From Butyrivibrio sp. (GTDB lineage Bacteria; Bacillota_A; Clostridia; Lachnospirales; Lachnospiraceae): a DNA stretch of 5,103 nt. The translations under genes were made by a program, and so were the position numbers. The DNA lies in contig JAGOGF010000163.1 of NCBI GenBank assembly GCA_017996845.1, positions 1 through 5,103 of the forward strand, read 5' to 3'. The notes below the pieces were generated by a model, which worked only from the letters and a program-made list of their open reading frames with translations, was not told where the DNA came from and made no database searches. The number at the start of each line of letters is the position of its first letter. The stretch's first letter is position 1. Shown here piece after piece: positions 1 to 5,103 of this stretch.

Positions 1-37
1 AATAAGATACTTACTATCATATAGGAGGAATTCCAAA

Positions 38-316
38 ATGAACAAGACAGAGTTAGTAGCAGCTATCGCTGATCAGGCCGGATTATCCAAGAAGGATGCC
101 GAGAAGGCTGTTAAAGCTTTCACTGAGACAGTATCCAAAGAATTAAAGAAGAAGGGTAAAGTTCAGTTAGTTGGCTTCGGTACATTCGAAGTTTCCAAGA
201 GAGCAGCAAGAGAAGGCAGAAATCCTCAGACAGGTGCTGTTATGAAGATTCCGGCATCCTATGCTCCTAAGTTTAAGGCTGGCAAGGCTTTAAAGGATCT
301 TGTAAACAAGAAGTGA
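38..316 (+). CDS. hup: DNA-binding protein HU
   Basis: This 92-residue protein is a histone-like HU protein, a homodimeric nucleoid protein that bends and compacts DNA without strong sequence preference. The usual family length is about 90 residues, so it is complete. The N-terminal helices (about 3-38) are followed by the family core GFGTFEV (46-52) and the beta-arm with R61-N62-P63, whose proline normally intercalates into the DNA minor groove. The C-terminal helix ends in lysines. The start is fixed by AGGAGG at 23-28, nine bases before the ATG. The gene ends with tandem stops TGA-TAA and is followed at once by an intrinsic terminator, which fits a short, abundant transcript. Codon choice is narrow (AAG, GCT, GTT), as expected for high expression. 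Its promoter is probably upstream of the window, so only -10-like pieces could lie in the first 20 bases. Close paralogues exist in many genomes; the IHF family is the main alternative and is less likely in Firmicutes. Confidence 0.97.
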   Translation: MNKTELVAAIADQAGLSKKDAEKAVKAFTETVSKELKKKGKVQLVGFGTFEVSKRAAREGRNPQTGAVMKIPASYAPKFKAGKALKDLVNKK

Positions 317-331
317 TAAAATGATTTCTGG

Positions 332-360
332 AGCCTGCAGATTTTTCTGCAGGCTTTTTT
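332..360 (+). terminator. Intrinsic terminator after hup
   Basis: A perfect 9-bp stem (AGCCTGCAG at 332-340 with CTGCAGGCT at 347-355) has a six-base T-rich loop and runs into a T-tract at 355-360. It begins 15 bases after the hup stop codon. The ribosome-binding site of the next gene starts at 365, so there is no room for a promoter between them. The next gene must depend on readthrough or on a promoter inside hup. Confidence 0.9.
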
Positions 361-376
361 CAACAGGAGGATAGAC

Positions 377-616
377 ATGCGTCTTGATAAATACTTGAAG
401 GTAACGCGACTGATTAAACGAAGGACCGTGGCAAATGAGGCTTGTGATGCCGGGCGCGTGCAGATCAACGGGAGACCTGCAAAGGCTTCTGCCGAGGTTA
501 AGGCAGGTGACCGGTTAACAATTCAGTTTGGAAATAAGGATGTCAGTGTTGAAGTGCTTGGTATACAGGAAACAATTCATAAGGAAGATGCATCTGATCT
601 GTTTCGTTATATTTGA
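377..616 (+). CDS. rqcP: Ribosome quality control protein RqcP (S4 domain, YabO-like)
   Basis: This 79-residue protein consists almost entirely of one S4 RNA-binding domain: MRLDKYL at 1-7, then the basic stretch R11-LIKRR, then G26-R-V-Q-I-N-G with R33-P-A-K, and a C-terminal beta segment to residue 60. It matches RqcP (YabO of Bacillus subtilis, related to Hsp15), which binds the P-site tRNA region of the obstructed 50S subunit and works with RqcH to add C-terminal alanine tails to stalled nascent chains. Family members are about 80-90 residues. The start has a strong AGGAGG at 365-370 with a six-base spacer. The gene sits 60 bases after hup, past a terminator, and its TGA stop is embedded in the -35 box of the next promoter. 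In sporulating relatives yabP and yabQ normally follow; here they do not. The function is inferred from the family and from its position; rqcH is not in the window. Confidence 0.92.
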   Translation: MRLDKYLKVTRLIKRRTVANEACDAGRVQINGRPAKASAEVKAGDRLTIQFGNKDVSVEVLGIQETIHKEDASDLFRYI

Positions 617-641
617 CATATTTGTTTGGAAAATATACAAT
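613..641 (+). promoter_or_regulatory. Sigma-A-type promoter for the divIC-tilS-hpt-ftsH group
   Basis: A perfect -35 box TTGACA (613-618) is followed by exactly 17 bases and a -10 box TACAAT (636-641, five of six consensus positions). The -35 box overlaps the rqcP stop codon TGA (614-616). Initiation would be expected near 647-649, giving a leader of about 38 bases before divIC. The spacer and downstream bases are A+T-rich. It lies in the only intergenic space large enough for a promoter between rqcP and the next gene. No start-site data support it yet. Confidence 0.75.
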
Positions 642-685
642 AAAATGGATAGCAGTAATTTTTTTTAATATAGAAAAGGATTCCC

Positions 686-997
686 ATGGCAAGAGTACGA
701 TACAGAAAAAAACGCCGACAGAACAGATTCGGAATGTTTCTGGCGACCATAGTTGTATTACTCTTAATGCTTGTTGTTTCCGTGAAAAGTGTTTCCCTCA
801 TGCAGAAGGAAAAAACATATCAGGCGCGGGAAGAACAGTTGCAGGCTCAGATTGATGCTGAAACAAAGCGAAGCGGGGATATCAAAGAGTTTGCCAAATA
901 TACGCAGACCAAGAAATATATTGAAGAAGTGGCAAAAGATAAGCTTGGACTGGTGTATCCGGGCGAAATAATATTCAAAAATGATTCTGAAAAATAA
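686..997 (+). CDS. divIC: Septum formation initiator, DivIC/FtsB-like
   Basis: This 103-residue bitopic membrane protein belongs to the DivIC/FtsB family, which joins FtsL and DivIB/FtsQ at the division septum and helps activate septal peptidoglycan synthesis. In order: a short, very basic cytoplasmic tail (1-14, ten Lys/Arg), one membrane segment (about 15-35, FGMFLATIVVLLLMLVV region), a coiled coil (about 38-65), and the C-terminal family signature with Y78-I-E-E-V-A, K86-L-G-L-V-Y-P-G and E94-I-I-F. The basic tail followed by the hydrophobic stretch predicts N-in, C-out topology. The length is normal. The start is supported by AAGGA at 676-680, five bases before the ATG. A promoter lies directly upstream and tilS follows, the order seen in many Firmicutes once sporulation genes are removed. 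Choosing between the names DivIC, FtsB and FtsL is based on position more than sequence, because this family diverges quickly. Confidence 0.9.
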   Translation: MARVRYRKKRRQNRFGMFLATIVVLLLMLVVSVKSVSLMQKEKTYQAREEQLQAQIDAETKRSGDIKEFAKYTQTKKYIEEVAKDKLGLVYPGEIIFKNDSEK

Positions 998-1044
998 GAT
1001 GCAGGCTGCAATACGGAGAAATCCGGACAGGTCTGCATCTTTTG
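996..1044 (+). terminator. Terminator- or attenuator-like stem-loop between divIC and tilS
   Basis: AAGATGCAG (996-1004) pairs perfectly with CTGCATCTT (1033-1041). Inside it, CGGA (1014-1017) pairs with TCCG (1022-1025) around a GAAA tetraloop (1018-1021). Four T residues (1040-1043) follow or form the end of the 3' arm. The structure starts on the divIC stop codon. The T-run is short, so it may be a weak terminator, an attenuator or an RNA-processing or stability element. It also argues that 981-1045 is not the 5' coding part of tilS. Confidence 0.5.
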
Positions 1045-1070
1045 TATACATGGGGCTAGAAAGACAGCAG

Positions 1071-2465
1071 ATGGAATTCGAAAAGAAAATAAAAAACTAT
1101 ATGATACAGAATAATATGGTGGAAAGCGGAGATAAAATTCTGGCCGGAGTTTCGGGAGGTGCAGATTCTACATGCCTTCTTCTGGTTTTATGTAAACTTG
1201 CAGAGCAGATGGGATTTGAACTGTATGTGGTACATATAAATCATGGAATCAGGCAGGAAGCACAGGAAGATGCGGCATATGTGGAAAAAATCTGTAAGCA
1301 GCGGATGATTCCCTTTTTTCTCCGGACAGAAGATGTACCGCTTATTGCATGCAGAGAAGGACTGACACAGGAAGAAGCGGGGAGGATGGTTCGCTATACT
1401 GCATTTGAAGAGCTCGCAGATCAAATTGGAGCAAATAAAATCGCGGTTGCCCATAACCGTAATGATCTTGCAGAGACCATGCTGCTGAATCTGTTCAGAG
1501 GAACCGGACTGCATGGCGCTGGAGCAATTCGGCCAGTCAGAGATAGAATTATCAGGCCGCTTCTTGATACAGAGCGGATAGAAATTGAAGAATACCTGCG
1601 TATGAAAGCCGTGGCATATCAGACGGATGAGACAAATCTGGAAGACGAGCATACCAGGAACAGGATCCGGCATCATATTCTGCCATATGCACAAAGAGAA
1701 GTAAACAGCAAAGCAGTGATGCATCTTGCGCATGCAGCACAGGAAATTGCGGATGCTGATATATATATTCGAACACAGGCGGCAGACGCGCTCGCATCCT
1801 GCAGAGAAACACGCAGCAAAGAGCAAAGTTCAATTTGTCTGGATTTGGATAAAATGCTGGAACAGCCTGAAATTATAAAGAAAAACGTTTTCTTGCTATG
1901 TATGGAGGAACTTACGCCATACAGGAAAGATATTACGGCAGCGCATATTGAGCTTTTGCTGCAGATGACAAAAGAGAGTAGTGGCAGCAGCAGGATCAGT
2001 TTACCGGATGGAATATATGCCGAACGCAGATACAGAAAACTTGTGATCGAAAAAAAGAGAGAACAGGAAACGGAAAGAATCAATCTGTATTTCAGCATTT
2101 CTCCGCATGAGCAAAAAAGCATGGAAATACCGGGAATAGGAGAGGTACATATTCGCGTTTTTCCGCATACGGAGGATCAAATTATTCCGTCAAATGCGTA
2201 TACGAAATGGTTTGATTATGATAGAATACAAGCATCTTTGGTTTTTCGACCCAGACAAAAAGGCGATTATCTGGTTTATGACGGACAGAACAATCGACAG
2301 AGTATTAAAAAATATATGATAAATGAAAAGATACCGGCAGCAGAACGTGATATAATGTATCTTCTCGCAGACGGCAGTCATATATTGTGGGTACCGGGTT
2401 ACCGGATAAGCAGTTATTATAAAATCAATGAGAGCACAAGATATATTCTTGCTGTTGATTACTAA
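1071..2465 (+). CDS. tilS: tRNA(Ile)-lysidine synthetase
   Basis: TilS uses ATP and lysine to convert C34 of the CAU-anticodon tRNA-Ile to lysidine, so that it reads AUA and is charged with isoleucine; it is essential in most bacteria. From the chosen start the protein has 464 residues, close to the family norm for the long form. The N-terminal PP-loop ATPase domain has SGGADS at 28-33, HINHGIR at 55-61, AHNRND at 127-132 with E135 (ATP and lysine site region), RGTGLHG from 143, and RNRIRHHILP at 196-205. A middle linker domain follows, and then the C-terminal TilS domain (about 391-464) with FRPRQKGDY and K-I-P-A-A-E-R. The reading frame stays open back to 981 and overlaps divIC, but an ATG at 981 or 999 lacks a ribosome-binding site and crosses the stem-loop. 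ATG 1071 puts the PP-loop at the usual place and has a weak AGAAAG at 1058-1063. ATG 1050 is a possible alternative. Weak initiation fits low expression. Confidence 0.93.
   Translation: MEFEKKIKNYMIQNNMVESGDKILAGVSGGADSTCLLLVLCKLAEQMGFELYVVHINHGIRQEAQEDAAYVEKICKQRMIPFFLRTEDVPLIACREGLTQEEAGRMVRYTAFEELADQIGANKIAVAHNRNDLAETMLLNLFRGTGLHGAGAIRPVRDRIIRPLLDTERIEIEEYLRMKAVAYQTDETNLEDEHTRNRIRHHILPYAQREVNSKAVMHLAHAAQEIADADIYIRTQAADALASCRETRSKEQSSICLDLDKMLEQPEIIKKNVFLLCMEELTPYRKDITAAHIELLLQMTKESSGSSRISLPDGIYAERRYRKLVIEKKREQETERINLYFSISPHEQKSMEIPGIGEVHIRVFPHTEDQIIPSNAYTKWFDYDRIQASLVFRPRQKGDYLVYDGQNNRQSIKKYMINEKIPAAERDIMYLLADGSHILWVPGYRISSYYKINESTRYILAVDY
2348..2356 (+). promoter_or_regulatory. Possible internal extended -10 promoter before hpt
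   Basis: Within the end of tilS, TGA-TATAAT (2348-2356) is a perfect extended -10 element. No recognisable -35 box lies 16-18 bases upstream. Transcripts would start near 2363, about 127 bases before the hpt start. TATAAT also arises by chance in A+T-rich coding sequence (here codons GAT-ATA-ATG), so this is a weak call. Confidence 0.25.
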
Positions 2466-2489
2466 TTCATACAAATGGAGGAAATGAAA

Positions 2490-3014
2490 ATGTCTGAAAG
2501 AGTCCGTGTCATGCTGACGGAACAGGAAGTAAATGACAGAATCAAAAAAATGGGAGAGCAGATCAGTAATGATTATGCAGGTAAATCTGTTCATCTGGTG
2601 TGCGTTTTAAAAGGCGGCAGTTTTTTCATGTGTGAACTGGCAAAAAGAATCACCGTGCCGGTAACACTCGATTTCATGTCAGCATCGAGCTATGGCAGTT
2701 CTACCAAGTCAAGTGGTGTAGTTAAAATTGTCAAGGATCTGGATGAGCCTCTGAAAGATAAAAATGTTCTGGTCGTGGAAGATATTGTTGATTCCGGAAG
2801 AACACTCAGTTATTTGCTGAAAATGCTGGGGGATCGCGGACCGGAAAGTGTGAAGCTCTGTACACTTCTGGATAAGCCGGAGCGAAGAGTAACAGATGTA
2901 AAGGTAGATTATACCGGGTTTGAAATTCCGGATGAATTTGTTGTAGGATATGGTCTTGATTATGATCAGAGATATCGGAATCTGCCGTATATCGGAGTTG
3001 TAGAATTTGACTGA
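2490..3014 (+). CDS. hpt: Hypoxanthine (guanine) phosphoribosyltransferase
   Basis: This cytosolic purine-salvage enzyme transfers the phosphoribosyl group of PRPP to hypoxanthine (and usually guanine), giving IMP or GMP. The 174 residues match the usual 175-185 of bacterial HPRT. Visible sites are the K41-G-G turn that contacts pyrophosphate, the flexible loop S66-S-Y-G, the PRPP-binding signature VEDIVDSGRT at 96-105, the LLDKPERR segment with K129 near the purine base, and the C-terminal VVGYGLDYDQRYRNLPYIG (from 151). The start at 2490 is chosen because GGAGG (2477-2481) lies eight bases before it. The in-frame ATGs at 2475 and 2484 overlap, or sit too close to, that ribosome-binding site. 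It follows tilS by 24 bases and precedes ftsH by 23, so the three are almost certainly co-transcribed, as in many Firmicutes. An internal promoter in tilS may add transcription. Xanthine or adenine specificity is less likely from the motif pattern. Confidence 0.96.
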   Translation: MSERVRVMLTEQEVNDRIKKMGEQISNDYAGKSVHLVCVLKGGSFFMCELAKRITVPVTLDFMSASSYGSSTKSSGVVKIVKDLDEPLKDKNVLVVEDIVDSGRTLSYLLKMLGDRGPESVKLCTLLDKPERRVTDVKVDYTGFEIPDEFVVGYGLDYDQRYRNLPYIGVVEFD

Positions 3015-3037
3015 TCTGATTAACAGGAGGGTATACA

Positions 3038-4894
3038 GTGAATAAGAACAGGCATTATAACGTATACTTTGGTGTCGTTATATTACTCCTGATTTTTGTA
3101 GCATTTCTGGAGTTCAGCAAAGATCGTCTGGGTGCTTCCAGCGGAGCATACACAGAGGGACAGTTGGTGCAGGATCTGCAGGAAAATCAGGTAGCGGGTG
3201 CAGTCATTATGCCAAATAGTGAAACGCCCACAGGAGCTGCCAGAATTACATTAAAGAATGGAACAGAAGAGATTCTGTATGCAACAGATGTCACACAGAT
3301 CGAAAGTCTTTTAAGACAGAACAAGATCGATCCGGAGGTCAGAGATATTCCGGGAGACAATTGGCTGGTCAACTGGTTTCTTCCGATTCTGGTGATTATG
3401 ATCTTGTGTGTGATCATTTTTGTATCTATGAACAATGCGCAGGCAGCCTCTTCGGGCGGCAGCCGGATGATGAATTTCGGAAAAAGCCGCGCAAAGATGT
3501 CAAATGCGGACGAAAATAAAGTTAAATTGCAGGATGTCGCAGGGCTGCAGGAAGAAAAAGAACAGCTTGCAGAACTGATTACTTTTTTGAAAGATCCTGA
3601 GAAATTCACAAAGGTTGGAGCAAGAATTCCCAAAGGTGTTTTGCTGGAAGGCGCACCCGGAACAGGGAAAACGCTTCTGGCAAGGGCAGTTGCAGGCGAA
3701 GCAGGCGTACCGTTCTTCAGTATTTCGGGTTCGGATTTTGTGGAAATGTTTGTCGGTGTCGGCGCATCCCGTGTCAGGGATCTGTTTGAAGATGCCAAGA
3801 AGAATGCACCATGTATTATTTTTATCGATGAAATTGATGCAGTAGCAAGACGCAGAGGCACTGGTATGGGGGGCGGACATGATGAACGTGAGCAGACCCT
3901 GAATCAGCTTCTGGTTGAAATGGATGGTTTTGGCGTAAATGAAGGAATTATCGTTATGGCGGCAACCAACCGTGTGGATATCCTTGATCCTGCCATTTTG
4001 AGACCCGGGCGCTTTGATCGCAAGATAACAGTCAGCAGACCGGATATTGGCGGAAGAGAAGAAATACTTAAGGTACATGCCAGAAATAAACCACTCAGTG
4101 AGGATGTTGATCTGAAGCAGGTAGCACAGACAACAGCAGGTTTCACGGGTGCAGATCTGGAAAATCTGTTGAATGAGTCTGCAATTAATGCAGCAATGGG
4201 TGACCGCGGATTTATTAATCAGGCGGATATTCGTAAGGCATTTGTGCAGATCGGTATGGGAACCGAGAAACACAGCAGGATCATTTCAGATGACGAAAAG
4301 AAGATTACCGCTTATCACGAAGCAGGGCATGCAATTCTGTTTCATGTACTGCCTCATGTCGGACCGGTATATACAGTATCTATTATTCCGACAGGACTTG
4401 GCGCGGCTGGCTATACGATGCCGCTTCCGGAAAAAGATGAAATGTTCCTGACAAAGCAGAAAATGCTCGAAGAAATAATGGTATCGCTGGGCGGAAGAAT
4501 TGCGGAAGAAATTATTTTTCATGATATTACAACCGGGGCATCCAGTGATATCAAAAAAGCAACGCAGGAAGCCAGAAGTATGGTTACGCGCTATGGTATG
4601 TCTGATCATATCGGTATTGTGAATTATGATGAAGAGGAAGAAGACGTATTTATCGGATATGATATTGCTCACAGCAAAAAGCACAGTGAACTGATGGCAG
4701 GAGAAATAGATCAGGAAGTCAAGACCATTATTGATGACTGCTATGGGAAAGCAAAAGCAATGATTTTTGAATATGAGGATGTTTTGCATAAATGTGCGGA
4801 TCTGCTTTTGGAGAAGGAAAAAATTGGGCGCACCGAATTTGAAGCGTTGTTTGATCAGCATCAGCCGAAAGTTGGTGTGGATGGGCAGGTATAA
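3038..4894 (+). CDS. ftsH: ATP-dependent zinc metalloprotease FtsH
   Basis: FtsH is a hexameric membrane-anchored AAA+ protease that extracts and degrades misfolded or unassembled membrane proteins and some short-lived cytosolic regulators. The 618-residue protein is full length. In order: membrane segment 1 (about 8-25), an external domain (about 27-107), membrane segment 2 (about 109-131), a linker, and the AAA+ domain with Walker A GAPGTGKT (205-212), pore loop F238-V-G-V-G, Walker B IIFIDE (260-265), and the second region of homology with arginine fingers R322 and R325. The M41 peptidase domain carries zinc ligands H427 and H431 with catalytic E428 (HEAGH), and a third ligand, D504, in TTGASSD. 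All key residues are intact. The tail is acidic (531-535), then charged and helical. The start codon is GTG with AGGAGG (3025-3030) seven bases before it. It is the last gene of the group. No CIRCE heat-shock operator is visible upstream. Confidence 0.98.
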   Translation: MNKNRHYNVYFGVVILLLIFVAFLEFSKDRLGASSGAYTEGQLVQDLQENQVAGAVIMPNSETPTGAARITLKNGTEEILYATDVTQIESLLRQNKIDPEVRDIPGDNWLVNWFLPILVIMILCVIIFVSMNNAQAASSGGSRMMNFGKSRAKMSNADENKVKLQDVAGLQEEKEQLAELITFLKDPEKFTKVGARIPKGVLLEGAPGTGKTLLARAVAGEAGVPFFSISGSDFVEMFVGVGASRVRDLFEDAKKNAPCIIFIDEIDAVARRRGTGMGGGHDEREQTLNQLLVEMDGFGVNEGIIVMAATNRVDILDPAILRPGRFDRKITVSRPDIGGREEILKVHARNKPLSEDVDLKQVAQTTAGFTGADLENLLNESAINAAMGDRGFINQADIRKAFVQIGMGTEKHSRIISDDEKKITAYHEAGHAILFHVLPHVGPVYTVSIIPTGLGAAGYTMPLPEKDEMFLTKQKMLEEIMVSLGGRIAEEIIFHDITTGASSDIKKATQEARSMVTRYGMSDHIGIVNYDEEEEDVFIGYDIAHSKKHSELMAGEIDQEVKTIIDDCYGKAKAMIFEYEDVLHKCADLLLEKEKIGRTEFEALFDQHQPKVGVDGQV

Positions 4895-4903
4895 CAGAAA
4901 ACC

Positions 4904-4928
4904 TTTGTAATTGTGCAATTTTTACAAA
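4904..4928. repeat. Imperfect inverted repeat downstream of ftsH
   Basis: TTTGTAA (4904-4910) is inverted as TTACAAA (4922-4928), with an inner AATTG/CAATT pair. It begins ten bases after the ftsH stop. The stem is A+T-rich and no T-run follows on either strand, so it is not a convincing terminator. It might be a weak 3'-end RNA structure or a protein-binding dyad. TTGTG and TTACAA half-sites recall Rex-type operators, but the spacing does not match. Confidence 0.3.
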
Positions 4929-4968
4929 AATGGCGATGATGATTTGTTAACTTTGTGAAAGCTGAGCA

Positions 4969-4997
4969 TTTACGAAGATTGGGGTGAATGATATTAT
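4969..4997 (+). promoter_or_regulatory. Possible promoter in the ftsH downstream region
   Basis: TTTACG (4969-4974, four of six -35 positions) is separated by 17 bases from TATTAT (4992-4997, five of six -10 positions). The -10 box carries the TGn extension (TG at 4989-4990). Initiation would be near 5004. There is no coding sequence between this point and the terminator at 5067-5099, so the product would be a short RNA. An inverted repeat ATTGGGG (4978-4984) / CCCCAAT (5011-5017) brackets the -10 box and could act as an operator or as an RNA stem in the ftsH transcript. Confidence 0.35.
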
Positions 4998-5003
4998 ACT
5001 TCT

Positions 5004-5099
5004 TGTAACCCCCCAATATATTATATAGTTTTTTGCTATACCCCATAAGAAAGAAATACCTTCTCTAAAAAAGACAGCCCTCCCAAAGCTGTCTTTTTT
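5004..5099 (+). ncRNA. Candidate C-rich small RNA
   Basis: A transcript from the extended -10 promoter to the terminator would be about 95 bases, the size of typical Firmicute trans-acting small RNAs. It would show CCCCCC near its 5' end (5009-5014), a small TATAG/CTATA hairpin (5024-5028 with 5036-5040), CCCC at 5041-5044, an A-rich single-stranded stretch (5046-5058) and a terminator loop CCTCCC (5079-5084). Exposed C-runs in loops are characteristic of small RNAs that pair with G-rich ribosome-binding sites. The region could equally be just the 3' untranslated end of ftsH. I recognise no known family. Confidence 0.3.
5067..5099 (+). terminator. Strong intrinsic terminator, probably bidirectional
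   Basis: AAAAAAGACAGC (5067-5078) pairs perfectly with GCTGTCTTTTTT (5088-5099) around the nine-base loop CCTCCCAAA. The core GACAGC/GCTGTC stem followed by six T residues is a standard intrinsic terminator. The matching A-run on the 5' side gives a T-run on the opposite strand, so it could also stop a convergent gene beyond the window. It is the first good terminator after ftsH, 172 bases past the stop codon. Confidence 0.9.
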
Positions 5100-5103
5100 A
5101 CTG

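Noticed and set aside
127..132. TilS AHNRND motif (protein residues 127-132) instead of the commoner AHHxDD, as a sign of lost activity
   Set aside because: The acidic residue and the following E135 are kept, and N at the neighbouring position occurs in functional TilS proteins, so this is normal variation. Positions given here are residues, not bases.
659..666. Run of eight T residues before divIC, as a terminator for rqcP
   Set aside because: No G+C stem precedes it; it lies in the untranslated leader of divIC and is probably only A+T-rich sequence.
613..855. Plus-strand open frame of 80 codons overlapping the start of divIC
   Set aside because: It starts inside the promoter, has no ribosome-binding site and runs out of frame through the DivIC membrane segment.
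1188..1826. Long minus-strand open frame of about 212 codons opposite tilS
   Set aside because: It is the antisense shadow of a clear TilS coding sequence, rich in Cys, Phe and Ser with no domain pattern and no ribosome-binding site.
3015..3037. Heat-shock operator (CIRCE) or CtsR site before ftsH
   Set aside because: The 23-base gap holds only the ribosome-binding site; no TTAGCACTC-type inverted repeat or CtsR heptad repeat is present there or near the upstream promoter.
3187..4273. Overlapping minus-strand open frames of 224 and 257 codons opposite ftsH
   Set aside because: The sense strand encodes a fully intact FtsH with all catalytic motifs; the antisense products have shadow-like composition and recognisable antisense of AAA+ motifs.
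4904..4957. Rex-like operator candidates (TTGTG...TTACAA and TTGTTAAC)
   Set aside because: The half-site spacing does not match the 18-bp Rex palindrome and the second piece lacks its inverted partner.
4984..5028. Very short plus-strand frames (GTG 4984 of 14 codons, ATG 4988 of 6 codons) after a G-run
   Set aside because: The G-run is too close to the starts to serve as a ribosome-binding site and the peptides are too short to support; a leader peptide cannot be argued without a downstream gene.
4861..5046. Minus-strand open frame of 61 codons across the end of ftsH
   Set aside because: It overlaps the ftsH 3' end, has no good ribosome-binding site and shows no recognisable domain.

Overview
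The window looks like a piece of a core chromosome from a low-to-moderate G+C Gram-positive anaerobe of the Clostridia, most likely Lachnospiraceae. The grounds are the gene order (HU, RqcP, DivIC/FtsB-like, TilS, Hpt, FtsH), strong AGGAGG ribosome-binding sites, A-rich coding sequence and the style of the proteins. No species can be named from this alone. All genes are on the + strand and the whole window is accounted for. I see no tRNA, rRNA, CRISPR, IS element, prophage or foreign-looking segment.

Layout: (1) 38-316 encodes the DNA-packaging protein HU and is closed by a strong intrinsic terminator (332-360). (2) 377-616 encodes RqcP, a small S4-domain protein of ribosome quality control, whose ribosome-binding site follows the terminator T-run almost directly. 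(3) The stop codon of rqcP lies inside a near-consensus vegetative promoter (TTGACA, 17 bp, TACAAT; 613-641), which should drive the next four genes: divIC/ftsB-like (686-997), tilS (start taken at 1071, to 2465), hpt (2490-3014) and ftsH (3038-4894). A terminator-like stem-loop with a GAAA-capped inner hairpin lies between divIC and tilS. (4) 4895-5103 has no gene. It contains inverted repeats, a plausible extended -10 promoter and a strong, bidirectional-looking terminator with a C-rich loop. Together these could define a small RNA of about 95 nt.

The genes are housekeeping functions: nucleoid compaction, rescue of stalled 60S-type/50S nascent chains, division-septum assembly, decoding of AUA through lysidine, purine salvage and membrane protein quality control. 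The tilS-hpt-ftsH block is widely conserved in Firmicutes.

The most informative features are outside the proteins. The sporulation genes that spore-forming relatives carry in this locus (yabP and yabQ between rqcP and divIC, spoIIE between divIC and tilS) are absent, and the two junctions where they would lie hold a strong promoter and a stem-loop instead. The best candidate for something undescribed is the putative C-rich small RNA after ftsH. It rests on sequence pattern only.
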